A stretch of DNA of 64,000 bases from Adhaeribacter aerolatus (GTDB lineage: Bacteria; Bacteroidota; Bacteroidia; Cytophagales; Hymenobacteraceae), in contig NZ_BJYS01000003.1 in the NCBI RefSeq assembly GCF_007991635.1, positions 62,001 to 126,000 on the forward strand, read 5' to 3'. The translations under genes and the position numbers were made by a program. The notes under the pieces are model-generated. The model was not told where the DNA came from and did no database searches. It saw only the letters and a list, made by a program, of their open reading frames with translations. Within the stretch, counting starts at the first letter, position 1; the number at the start of each line of letters is the position of its first letter. Below are positions 17,032 through 24,638 of the stretch, one piece after another.

Positions 17032-18819
17032 CTAATACACGTATTGGTTAGCTTGAATTAAAGTGCCTGCAATGCGCCGGCGGGCCTCTTTGGTATTATA
17101 AAATTCCGCTTTGGTAAAACGTTTTAACCCGATAAATAAAAGTTTCTGTTCGTCCCCACCTTCGCCCATGGCACCGATTGCTTCTTTTCCGGCTAAATAA
17201 ATTTTATCGAGGGCCTCATACAGGGTAACACAAGCCATATCGGCCTGGCGGGCAGCTGCTTCCTCCCCTTTCTGACCAATCAGCTTTTCTACCCGCAGCA
17301 GCGTTGATTCTGCCACATAGGTTCTGATAATCATATCGGCAATATTCATTAATATTTCTTGCTCTTTCTCCAGGGTCATCATAAACTTTTGCACCGCGGT
17401 ACCGGCCACCAGCAGAATGGCTTTTTTCAGGTTACGGATTATTTTCTTTTCAGCGATAAATAAACCTTCTTCCTCTTCGCCGAAATCCGGAATACTTAAC
17501 AGTTCGTCTTGCACGGCTTTAGCGGGCCCCATTAAATCGAGTTCCCCTTTCAAAGCTTTCTTTAAAACCATATCTACAATCAGCATCCGGTTTATTTCGT
17601 TGGTACCCTCAAAAATCCGGTTGATGCGGGAGTCGCGGTAAGCGCGGTCCATGGGATAATCGGCGGAAAAGCCGTAGCCGCCGTAAATCTGCACGCCTTC
17701 GTCCACCACGTAATCCAGCACCTCGGAGCCTTCTACTTTCAGGATGGCGCATTCTGCGGCAAATTCTTTCGCGGCACCCAGCAAAGCCTCTGAGAAAGGT
17801 TTCCCCTCGGCTAACAGCTCCTGCTCTTTCTGATAAATATCGTTACCACAGCGGTACAAAGCCGATTCCATGGCAAATATCCGAACCGCCTGTTCGGCCA
17901 GTTTGTGCCGGATTGCGCCAAATTTAGAGATCGGTAATTTAAACTGCGCGCGTTCATTGGCATATTTTACCGAAAGATTGGCTACTTTTTTGGCGGCTCC
18001 CAGGGTAGCGGCACCGAGTTTAATCCGTCCGAGGTTTAATATATTGAAAGCGATGAGGTGGCCTTTGCCAATTTCGCCGAGCACATTTTTTTTGGGCACT
18101 TTGCAATCGGTAAAAAACACCTGGCGGGTAGAGGAGCCCTTAATTCCCATTTTGTGTTCTTCATTGCCCAGGCTTAATCCCGGCGCAGTTCGTTCCACAA
18201 TAAAACCGGTAAATTTGTCGCCGTCTACCTGCGCAAACACAATAAACACATCGGCAAAACCGGCATTGGTAATCCACATTTTCTGGCCGTTCAGGATGTA
18301 ATTTTCGCCGGAGGTATCCAGCACCGCTTTGGTTTTAGCCGCCAGCGCATCTGAGCCGGAACCCGGTTCGGTTAAGCAGTAAGCAGCTATCCATTCGCCG
18401 GCAGCAAGTTTGGGCAGATATTTATTTTTCTGCTCTTCGGTGCCGAAATACAGAATAGGCAGAATACCAATGCCCGTGTGGGCCGCAAAGGCCACCGGGA
18501 ACGAATGCCCGCCCCCCACGGATTCGGTAACCAGCAAAGACGTATTAAAATCACGATCGAATCCGCCGTAAGCCGCTGGCAAGGATACCGCAAACAATCC
18601 CAACTCGCCGGCTTGTTTCATCAGGCCTTCCATTAAGCCTTCTTCGTGGTTATCCAGCCGATCGAGCAGCGGGGTTACCTCGGCCGCGATAAACTGATGC
18701 CCGGTTTCCGACATCATGCGCTGCTCCTCATCGAACTCCTCCGGAATAAATATTTCGGCAGCTTCGGTTTCCTTGATGATAAACTCACCGCCTTTCAGGG
18801 TTTTATGTTCTACGTTCAT
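17032..18819 (-). CDS. Acyl-CoA dehydrogenase
   Basis: FAD-dependent enzyme (595 aa) for the first step of beta-oxidation, making trans-2-enoyl-CoA. Order: N-terminal helical domain (about 35-150), middle beta domain with CLTEPGSGSDALAAKT near 152 (FAD/substrate contacts), C-terminal helical domain with YGGYGFSADYPMDRAYRDSR and FEGTNEINRM near 385-410, which carries the usual catalytic Glu position. A further 170-residue helical extension makes it longer than the classic 380-aa enzymes, like very-long-chain enzymes. It is the last gene of the minus-strand fad run; the four-helix-bundle cassette separates it from the thiolase gene. Confidence 0.93.
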   Translation of the reverse strand: MNVEHKTLKGGEFIIKETEAAEIFIPEEFDEEQRMMSETGHQFIAAEVTPLLDRLDNHEEGLMEGLMKQAGELGLFAVSLPAAYGGFDRDFNTSLLVTESVGGGHSFPVAFAAHTGIGILPILYFGTEEQKNKYLPKLAAGEWIAAYCLTEPGSGSDALAAKTKAVLDTSGENYILNGQKMWITNAGFADVFIVFAQVDGDKFTGFIVERTAPGLSLGNEEHKMGIKGSSTRQVFFTDCKVPKKNVLGEIGKGHLIAFNILNLGRIKLGAATLGAAKKVANLSVKYANERAQFKLPISKFGAIRHKLAEQAVRIFAMESALYRCGNDIYQKEQELLAEGKPFSEALLGAAKEFAAECAILKVEGSEVLDYVVDEGVQIYGGYGFSADYPMDRAYRDSRINRIFEGTNEINRMLIVDMVLKKALKGELDLMGPAKAVQDELLSIPDFGEEEEGLFIAEKKIIRNLKKAILLVAGTAVQKFMMTLEKEQEILMNIADMIIRTYVAESTLLRVEKLIGQKGEEAAARQADMACVTLYEALDKIYLAGKEAIGAMGEGGDEQKLLFIGLKRFTKAEFYNTKEARRRIAGTLIQANQYVY

Positions 18820-18842
18820 TACTTTTGGATTATTAGAATTTC

Positions 18843-19279
18843 GATATTCGATTATTAGCTTTTTAAATGATTTCTAAGCTTGCAACTTCTTGGTTATTGT
18901 GCTACGAAAACTGCTTATCATTCTTTGGGTTTTATCAATTTGCTCTGCCAATGCCGAAAATTTATCATCTGCAATAAATCCAAAGGAATGCGCCAACAAG
19001 ACCTGCGTTTCCAGTTCGAAAGAGGAGCCTAAAGCAATATTTAAAAAATGCAGGAACTCTTTATTCGATTCTCGCCCTGCACCTTCTGCTATGTTTGAGG
19101 GAACCGATACTGCCGCACGGTTTAACTGAGAGGTTAACCCATATTTTTCTCCCATAGGGAAACTTGCTGTTGCAGTATAAATCATTTTGGTTAACTCCAT
19201 TGCTTCCTGCCAGATTCTCAGTTCCTTAAATTTATGCATGGTTTTAAAATCGAAAAGCGATGATCGAACATCGAATATC
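18843..19279. mobile_element. Putative cassette: four-helix-bundle gene bounded by inverted repeat
   Basis: GATATTCGAT (18843-18852) and its reverse complement ATCGAATATC (19270-19279) bound a unit holding only the S23-type gene. Both ends continue in TTCGAT-type words (AATTTCGATATTCGATTATT on the left; TCGAAAAGCGATGATCGAAC on the right). The right end runs into the stop codon of the thiolase gene. The unit fills the space between two beta-oxidation genes. Mobility is inferred, not shown. Confidence 0.5.
18874..19239 (-). CDS. Four-helix-bundle protein (S23 / 23S rRNA-intervening-sequence family)
   Basis: Small protein of 121 aa. The opening HKFKELRIWQEAMELTKMIY and the centre LTSQLNRAAVSVPSNIAEGA are the family signatures; the whole length matches the S23/Avd-like four-helix bundle, which forms a pentameric barrel in known members. 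Relatives are encoded inside intervening sequences of 23S rRNA genes and, as Avd, in diversity-generating retroelements, where they bind nucleic acid. Here it stands alone between thiolase and acyl-CoA dehydrogenase genes, flanked by short inverted repeats; no reverse transcriptase or rRNA gene is nearby. Its role in this place is unknown. Confidence 0.9.
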   Translation of the reverse strand: MHKFKELRIWQEAMELTKMIYTATASFPMGEKYGLTSQLNRAAVSVPSNIAEGAGRESNKEFLHFLNIALGSSFELETQVLLAHSFGFIADDKFSALAEQIDKTQRMISSFRSTITKKLQA

Positions 19280-20457
19280 TATTTTAACAACTCATAAATT
19301 CCCGCCACACCTTGTCCTCCTCCCACACAGGCCGTTACCAGGCCGTACTTTTGCTTACGTCGGCGGAGTTCGTGCCATTGCTGGATGCTGAGTTTGGCAC
19401 CGGAGCAGCCGAGCGGATGTCCAGTGGCTATTGCGCCGCCACTTACATTTAATTTTTCTTCCGGAACATCCAAGTGCCGAATCACCGCCAGGGTTTGGGC
19501 TGCAAATGCCTCATTTATTTCAAACAGATCGATGTCTTTCATTTGCAAACCTGCTTTGGCCAGCGCTTTGGGAACAGCAGCAATGGGTCCCATGCCCATA
19601 ATGCGGGGGTCTACCCCGCCGGTAGCGTAGGTAACCAGGCGGGCAATCGGCTCCAGGTTCAACTCCTTTACTAAACGTTCGCTCATGACCAGCACAAACG
19701 CAGCGCCATCGGAGGTTTGCGAGGCATTACCAGCGGTTACGGTGCCATTCAACGCAAAAACCGGCTTCAACTTGGCTAATTTATCCAGCGAGGTGTCGGC
19801 CCTGGGTCCTTCGTCGGTATCTACGGTATAGCTGCGGGTTTTCTTCTTACCGTTTTCGTCCACGTAAGTTTCTTCTACAGTTATGGGCACTATTTGCTCC
19901 TGAAACAAACCAGCTTGCATGGCTTTAATGGCTTTCTGATGGGAGTTATAGGCAAATTCGTCCTGATCTTCGCGCGTAACCTGGTAATCTTTGGCCACCG
20001 CTTCGGCGGTTAAACCCATACTCAGGAAATATTCCGGATGTTTTTGCGCCAGATTGTAGTTAGGCACCGTTTTATAGCCCACCGTTGGCACCAGCGACAT
20101 AGATTCGGTACCGCCGGCAATAATGCAATCGGACTGCCCCGCGGCAATTTTGCTACAGGCTATGGCAATGGTTTCGATGCCCGAGCCACAATACCGGTTC
20201 ACAGTCATGCCCGAAACACTAACCGGTAACGACAGGAGGGCAATCATGCGGCCCATTTGCAGACCTTGCTCCGCTTCCGGAACGGCATTACCCACAATCA
20301 GGTCGTCTACCCGCTCCGGGTCTAACTGCGGGACCGAGGCCAGTAAATGCTTGATTACTTCAGCCGCCAAATCGTCGGAGCGCATAAACCGGAAGCCGCC
20401 CCGGTTGGCTTTTGTTACAGCCGACCGGTAGCCGGCAACGATATAAGCATTTTGCAT
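19279..20457 (-). CDS. fadA: Acetyl-CoA acyltransferase (thiolase)
   Basis: Thiolase (392 aa), cleaving 3-ketoacyl-CoA with CoA to acetyl-CoA plus a shortened acyl-CoA. The nucleophilic Cys is in [13 protein letters not shown] near residue 89. The His and second Cys lie in [17 protein letters not shown] and [13 protein letters not shown] at the C-terminus. Length and motif order are standard for degradative FadA-type enzymes. It lies between the FadB-like gene and the acyl-CoA dehydrogenase gene; both neighbouring gaps carry an inserted small gene. Its stop codon overlaps the end of the repeat bounding the four-helix-bundle cassette. Confidence 0.95.
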   Translation of the reverse strand: MQNAYIVAGYRSAVTKANRGGFRFMRSDDLAAEVIKHLLASVPQLDPERVDDLIVGNAVPEAEQGLQMGRMIALLSLPVSVSGMTVNRYCGSGIETIAIACSKIAAGQSDCIIAGGTESMSLVPTVGYKTVPNYNLAQKHPEYFLSMGLTAEAVAKDYQVTREDQDEFAYNSHQKAIKAMQAGLFQEQIVPITVEETYVDENGKKKTRSYTVDTDEGPRADTSLDKLAKLKPVFALNGTVTAGNASQTSDGAAFVLVMSERLVKELNLEPIARLVTYATGGVDPRIMGMGPIAAVPKALAKAGLQMKDIDLFEINEAFAAQTLAVIRHLDVPEEKLNVSGGAIATGHPLGCSGAKLSIQQWHELRRRKQKYGLVTACVGGGQGVAGIYELLK

Positions 20458-20565
20458 ATTTTTAGATTCTTAGTTTAGATGTTAGGTTTTTGAAGTTAGA
20501 TACTCGATTTCTTACACTTGCACCAATTAGCAGTACATTTAATTCCCGGCTTGTAATCCCCACCC

Positions 20566-20988
20566 GTCATTCTGAAAGAATCTTCTGCTTAGATCGGAAT
20601 CTCAATAGCCCTACTTTTAAAATATTACCTGTACACTTTAATTAACCTTCGATTTTTAAAAACAGCAATTTAGGATTCGCGGATTTTATCAACTTCTCCT
20701 TTTCTTCTCTATTCATAAGCTTTACCTCTCCCTCTCTTTCAATCGCATGATTAGCAGTAGTATGTCTTTCATAATAAACTAGGTTATAACAGTAATATTT
20801 CCCGGCAAATGTCTCTGGCTTTCCTTTGTTCTCCCGATGCTCTTCTAATCGCCTTTCCAGATTATTCGTCATGCCAACGTAATAAGCGGTCTTCTTTGGG
20901 TTTGTGGTAATATATACGAAATAATTCTTGTTCCACATCTACATAGCTTTTGGTATTCAGGCTCATCAGAAGATTCTTTCAGAATGAC
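20566..20988. mobile_element. Putative mobile cassette: GIY-YIG gene with perfect 22-bp terminal inverted repeats
   Basis: The ends 20566-20587 and 20967-20988 are perfect 22-bp inverted repeats (left end begins GTCATTCTGAAAGAATC). Each end is itself partly palindromic (AGAATCTTCT / AGATTCTTTC type). The 423-bp unit contains one gene, the GIY-YIG nuclease on the minus strand. I found no target-site duplication. A degenerate version of the same ends lies at 31725-31827. Classification as mobile is an inference from the repeats, the single nuclease gene and its position inside an operon. Confidence 0.65.
20642..20938 (-). CDS. GIY-YIG nuclease family protein (UPF0213-like)
   Basis: Stand-alone GIY-YIG domain of 98 aa. 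The signature strands are YFVYITTN and YYVGMTNNLERRLEEHR, giving the two Tyr/Gly motifs and the catalytic Arg, and the metal-binding Glu lies in AIEREGEVK near 68; the catalytic set therefore looks complete. There is no DNA-binding C-terminal extension as in homing endonucleases. The gene sits in the fadA-fadB gap within a unit bounded by 22-bp inverted repeats. Small proteins of this type are common in Bacteroidota, often multi-copy, and their biological role is not established. Start is ATG at 20938. Confidence 0.88.
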   Translation of the reverse strand: MWNKNYFVYITTNPKKTAYYVGMTNNLERRLEEHRENKGKPETFAGKYYCYNLVYYERHTTANHAIEREGEVKLMNREEKEKLIKSANPKLLFLKIEG

Positions 20989-21160
20989 AGAGAAAGTAGA
21001 ATGAGTTATGCTGAAATTGTTCTTGAAGAGGAGTTAATGTGTTATAAAACCAACAATACGCTAACTTTATAATAGATTACAATTTTTAACCTAATCATTC
21101 AATGAAGTCGTCTCCTTATTGAATCTTAAATTCTCGACTTTCAACTCTTAACTCTCAAAC

Positions 21161-23563
21161 CTAATTCCTCAAAGGCTTGCCACCCGTTAAAATGCTTTTA
21201 ATGCGTTCCAAGGTTTTGCGTTCACCGGTTAAAGACAAAAACGCTTCCCGTTCCAGGTCGAGTAAATATTGCTCCGATACCGACGCGGGAGCCGACAAAT
21301 CGCCTCCGCACATTACATAGGCCAATTTATTCGCAATTTTCCGGTCGTGCTCCGAGATGTAATTACCGTCGAACATGGCGTAAACTCCTGTAATAAACAT
21401 GCCCAACGCACCCCGGCCTAATACCTTAATATCTCGGCGCGGAATGGGTTGGGTGTAACCGGCTTCCGCTAAATCAATGGCTGCCTGTTTGGCTTCAGAT
21501 ATTAAGCGATTGTTGTTAAGGGTAATCTCGTCGCCGCGACGCAGAAATTTATAATCGAAGGCTTCGTGCGCCGAAGTTGATACTTTTGCCATGGCAATGG
21601 TGGTAAAGGTATTGCGCAAGCTGTTGTATTCGGGATCGCCTTCTTCGAAGCTATCAGCGGTGCGGAGTACCATTTCTTTAGTACCGCCGCCGGCTGGTAT
21701 TAAACCAACGCCAAACTCCACCAAACCCATATAGGTTTCGGCGGCCGCCTGCACCTTATCGGCGTGTAAGCAAAGTTCGCAGCCGCCACCCAGGGTTAAG
21801 CCATGTGGCGCCGCTACCACCGGAACAGCACTGTACCGCATCCGCATCATGGTGTTCTGGAACTGCCGGATCATCAGGTTTATTTCGTCGTAATCCTGGT
21901 CCAGGGCATACATGTACAACAAAGCCAGGTTAGCGCCCGCCGAAAAATTAGGTGCATCGTTGCCGATTACCAACCCTCTGAAATCTTTCTCGGCCATTTC
22001 CACGGCTTTATTCAGGCCTTGCGCTACTTCGCCGCCCATGGTATTCATTTTGGTATGAAACTCCAGGTTCAGAATGCCATCACCCATATCGAACAATGTA
22101 GCCCCGGCATTTTTCCAGACCACACTGCTTTCGCGGTAATTATCCAGAATAATAAAGCTTTCGGTGCCCGGTATTCCTTTGTAGGTCTTAGTAGGAATAT
22201 CGTAATACAACTTCTGGCCCTTTTCTACTTTGTAGAACGAATTATTGCCACTTTCCAGCATTTCATACACCCAGGCGGCCGGTTTCTGGTCTTCGGCCTC
22301 CATAACACGTACAGTATCGGTTACGCCCAAAGTATCCCATAATTCGAACGGCCCCATATCCCAGCCAAATCCCGCCCGCAGGGCATCGTCAATGCGGTAT
22401 AATTCGTCGGCTATTTCGGGAATGCGGTTGGATACGTAGCGGAATAAACCGTGGGCGGTAGCCCGGAAAAACTCACCGGCTTTATCGGTAGCTTTATAAA
22501 AGGCCTGCAGCCGGGGCTTCAGGCCTTCGATAGGCTTAAGCTGTTCCATGCTCGCAAACCGAACTTTCTGCTTGGGTTGGTATTCTAAAGTTTGCAGGTT
22601 CAGGGTTAATATTTCGGTTTCGCCCTGCGCATTTTTGGTTTTCTGGTAAAAGCCCTGTTTAGACTTGTCGCCGAGCCAGCCTTTATCGAGCATTTGCTGC
22701 ACGTAAGGCGGTAATTGAAATAATTCGCGGGCTTCGTCATGGGTGCCGGTTTGGTAAAGACCTTGCGCTACTTTAGCCAGCGTATCCAGACCCACTACAT
22801 CCAGCGTCCGGAAGGTGGCCGATTTGGGCCGGCCTATAACCGGCCCGGTAATGCGGTCTACTTCGTCGATGTTGAGGCCCAAACGCTGCATCTGGTTAAA
22901 AGCATCCATAATGCCAAATATTCCGACGCGGTTGGCAATAAACGCGGGCGTATCTTTGGCAAGCACGGTGGTTTTTCCCAGGTATAAATCGCCGTAATGC
23001 AACAGAAAATTTGTTACTTCTTGGTCGGTGTCCGGGGTCGGGATTATTTCTAATAACTTCAGGTAACGGGGCGGATTAAAAAAGTGCGTACCACAGAAAT
23101 GCTTCCGGAAATCGTCGGAGCGGCCGGCGGCCATCAGGTGAATGGGAATACCCGAGGTGTTAGAGGTAATCAGGGTGCCGGGCTTGCGGAACTGTTCTAC
23201 CTGCCCGAACAAAGATTGTTTTATTTTTAAGTTCTCTACTACCACCTCAATAATCCAGTCGCAGGAGGCAATATCTTTTAAATTATCGGTAAAGTTGCCG
23301 GTGGTAATTAAGCTGGCAGCAGACTTTTGGTACAGTGGCGCCGGATTAGAGCCAATTGCCGCCTGCAACGAGCTGTTTACAATCCGGTTTTTTACGGCCG
23401 GACTATCCAGGGTCAAACCACGGGCTGCTTCTTCGGGCGCTAGTTCCTGGGGAGCCATATCGAGCAGCAACACCGGCACCCCAATATTGGCAAAGTGGCA
23501 GGCAATGCGGGAGCCCATTACGCCAGAACCCAGTACGGCAACTTTTTTAATATTTCTTTTCAT
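21161..23563 (-). CDS. fadB: 3-hydroxyacyl-CoA dehydrogenase / enoyl-CoA hydratase fusion
   Basis: Bifunctional beta-oxidation enzyme (800 aa): hydration of enoyl-CoA and NAD-dependent oxidation of the 3-hydroxyacyl-CoA. The dehydrogenase comes first, with the Rossmann loop VAVLGSGVMGSRIACHFA at residues 8-25 and HFFNPPRYLKLLEIIP near 160. The crotonase-type hydratase is C-terminal, with GNDAPNFSAGANLAL and GGGCELCLHADKVQAAAETYMGL (contact points marked by Gly and Glu). This order is the reverse of E. coli FadB and matches the FadN-type proteins of Bacillus and Bacteroidota. It follows the MarR gene and precedes the GIY-YIG cassette and fadA. Confidence 0.93.
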   Translation of the reverse strand: MKRNIKKVAVLGSGVMGSRIACHFANIGVPVLLLDMAPQELAPEEAARGLTLDSPAVKNRIVNSSLQAAIGSNPAPLYQKSAASLITTGNFTDNLKDIASCDWIIEVVVENLKIKQSLFGQVEQFRKPGTLITSNTSGIPIHLMAAGRSDDFRKHFCGTHFFNPPRYLKLLEIIPTPDTDQEVTNFLLHYGDLYLGKTTVLAKDTPAFIANRVGIFGIMDAFNQMQRLGLNIDEVDRITGPVIGRPKSATFRTLDVVGLDTLAKVAQGLYQTGTHDEARELFQLPPYVQQMLDKGWLGDKSKQGFYQKTKNAQGETEILTLNLQTLEYQPKQKVRFASMEQLKPIEGLKPRLQAFYKATDKAGEFFRATAHGLFRYVSNRIPEIADELYRIDDALRAGFGWDMGPFELWDTLGVTDTVRVMEAEDQKPAAWVYEMLESGNNSFYKVEKGQKLYYDIPTKTYKGIPGTESFIILDNYRESSVVWKNAGATLFDMGDGILNLEFHTKMNTMGGEVAQGLNKAVEMAEKDFRGLVIGNDAPNFSAGANLALLYMYALDQDYDEINLMIRQFQNTMMRMRYSAVPVVAAPHGLTLGGGCELCLHADKVQAAAETYMGLVEFGVGLIPAGGGTKEMVLRTADSFEEGDPEYNSLRNTFTTIAMAKVSTSAHEAFDYKFLRRGDEITLNNNRLISEAKQAAIDLAEAGYTQPIPRRDIKVLGRGALGMFITGVYAMFDGNYISEHDRKIANKLAYVMCGGDLSAPASVSEQYLLDLEREAFLSLTGERKTLERIKSILTGGKPLRN

Positions 23564-23660
23564 AGGCTGGAGTGAGTATCAGGTCTGCAGGCACACAACA
23601 TATTGTTCGCCTTTCAGTTATGCTGTATCCTTTGTATTTATTCTTCGATAGAATTTCTTT

Positions 23661-24143
23661 TTATCTTTCGATTTTTGCTTCTTCCCGCAGGCTTTTTTGA
23701 TTCGCAGAATCATAGATTTCTTTGTTATCAATCATGCGGTTTATCCGGGAAATTACTTTAAAGAAGGTAGTCAGTTCTTTGGCCGGTATCTTTTCCTGCA
23801 CCTTTTTATTAAAATGCCGCACGGTTTGCCGGGAGATTTCTCTTTTTTCGAGGCCTTTATCGGTTAGCATAATGCGCACCGATCGCTTATCCTGTGAATC
23901 TGCTTTTTTACAAATCAGCCCTTTTTCTTCCATGCTTTTCAGGATGCGGGTCAGGCTACGGGCCTCGAGGCCCAACAGGGGCGCAATTTTGGTGGCGGGG
24001 GTTCCTTCCTGCGGATTAATATTGAGTAATACAAACCCAATGGAAGTAGTGATATCAAACTGAGCCGCTTCGGTGTTATACATCCGCGAAATAGCGTGCC
24101 AGCAGACCTTAACATTATAATCTACCGTTTCTTCAGGTTTCAT
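23661..24143 (-). CDS. MarR family transcriptional regulator
   Basis: Winged-helix regulator of 160 aa. The recognition helix region is TPATKIAPLLGLEARSLTRILKSMEEKGLI (about 58-87) and the wing is SQDKRSVRIMLTDKGLEK; flanking helices make the dimer. It is the first gene of the minus-strand fatty-acid degradation run, 97 bases before the FadB-like gene, so it most likely controls this operon, with an acyl-CoA or fatty acid as the probable signal. A pair of related palindromic sites sits 50-100 bases upstream of its start. Ligand and direction of control are inference. Confidence 0.88.
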   Translation of the reverse strand: MKPEETVDYNVKVCWHAISRMYNTEAAQFDITTSIGFVLLNINPQEGTPATKIAPLLGLEARSLTRILKSMEEKGLICKKADSQDKRSVRIMLTDKGLEKREISRQTVRHFNKKVQEKIPAKELTTFFKVISRINRMIDNKEIYDSANQKSLREEAKIER

Positions 24144-24638
24144 AATTAAGCACGTTTGCTTTTTTAAGGTTTACTAAATATAATAAAAATTGTTATGCTT
24201 GCATACTAGTTGTTCTATATTTTTTATTCTGCATGTAAGCATAAAGTTTATTTTACAACTAACCGGATGATGTTGATTAATAGTAACAACAGAAAAGATA
24301 ATAGTCCAGCAAAATAAATATAAGCGAAGGCCCTGCAGAAAAGCAACTACCATAAAAACCTGGTAAGCTTCTTTCAGGATAAGGATGTTAAATTGAGTAA
24401 TTTCTCAGCAGTACGAAACGTTTGCGCGAAGCCACCAGCGTGTCTGTCCCAATGGTCATTACAAATAAACTAGTTTAGAGCTTCGTTTGGTAGCGAATGT
24501 ACAGCAATGCTCACAGCAAGTCAGCAACAAAAGGATGAACTTTAAAAACGAAGTGCTTAGTACAATAAATAAAACTGCTAACCCGATGATGGGCAGCAAC
24601 ACAGACACTTCTACTATTTTTTACAGACTCAGCCGCTA
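24144..24638. other. Intergenic region upstream of MarR operon
   Basis: About 495 bases between the MarR gene and the acyl-CoA synthetase gene, both on the minus strand. The MarR-proximal 110 bases hold the candidate operator pair. In the rest, including the 170 bases downstream of the synthetase stop, I see no gene, hairpin terminator or repeat that I can support. Confidence 0.45.
24193..24244. promoter_or_regulatory. Candidate MarR operator pair
   Basis: TTATGCTTGCATAC (24193-24206) and GCATGTAAGCATAA (24231-24244) are inverted copies of one another with two differences, and each has near-palindromic ATGC..GCAT/ATG..CAT arms. Their spacing (centres 38 bases apart) and position upstream of the MarR gene suit a dimer-bound operator. 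No matching TAnnTTTG box was found nearby. Confidence 0.45.

Noticed and set aside
18874-19239. Four-helix-bundle gene as the Avd part of a diversity-generating retroelement
   Set aside because: No reverse transcriptase, template repeat or variable repeat was seen anywhere in the window.
20642-20938. GIY-YIG gene as a homing endonuclease of a group I intron or intein
   Set aside because: It interrupts no gene, has no DNA-binding extension, and no intron core or intein motif flanks it; both neighbours are complete.
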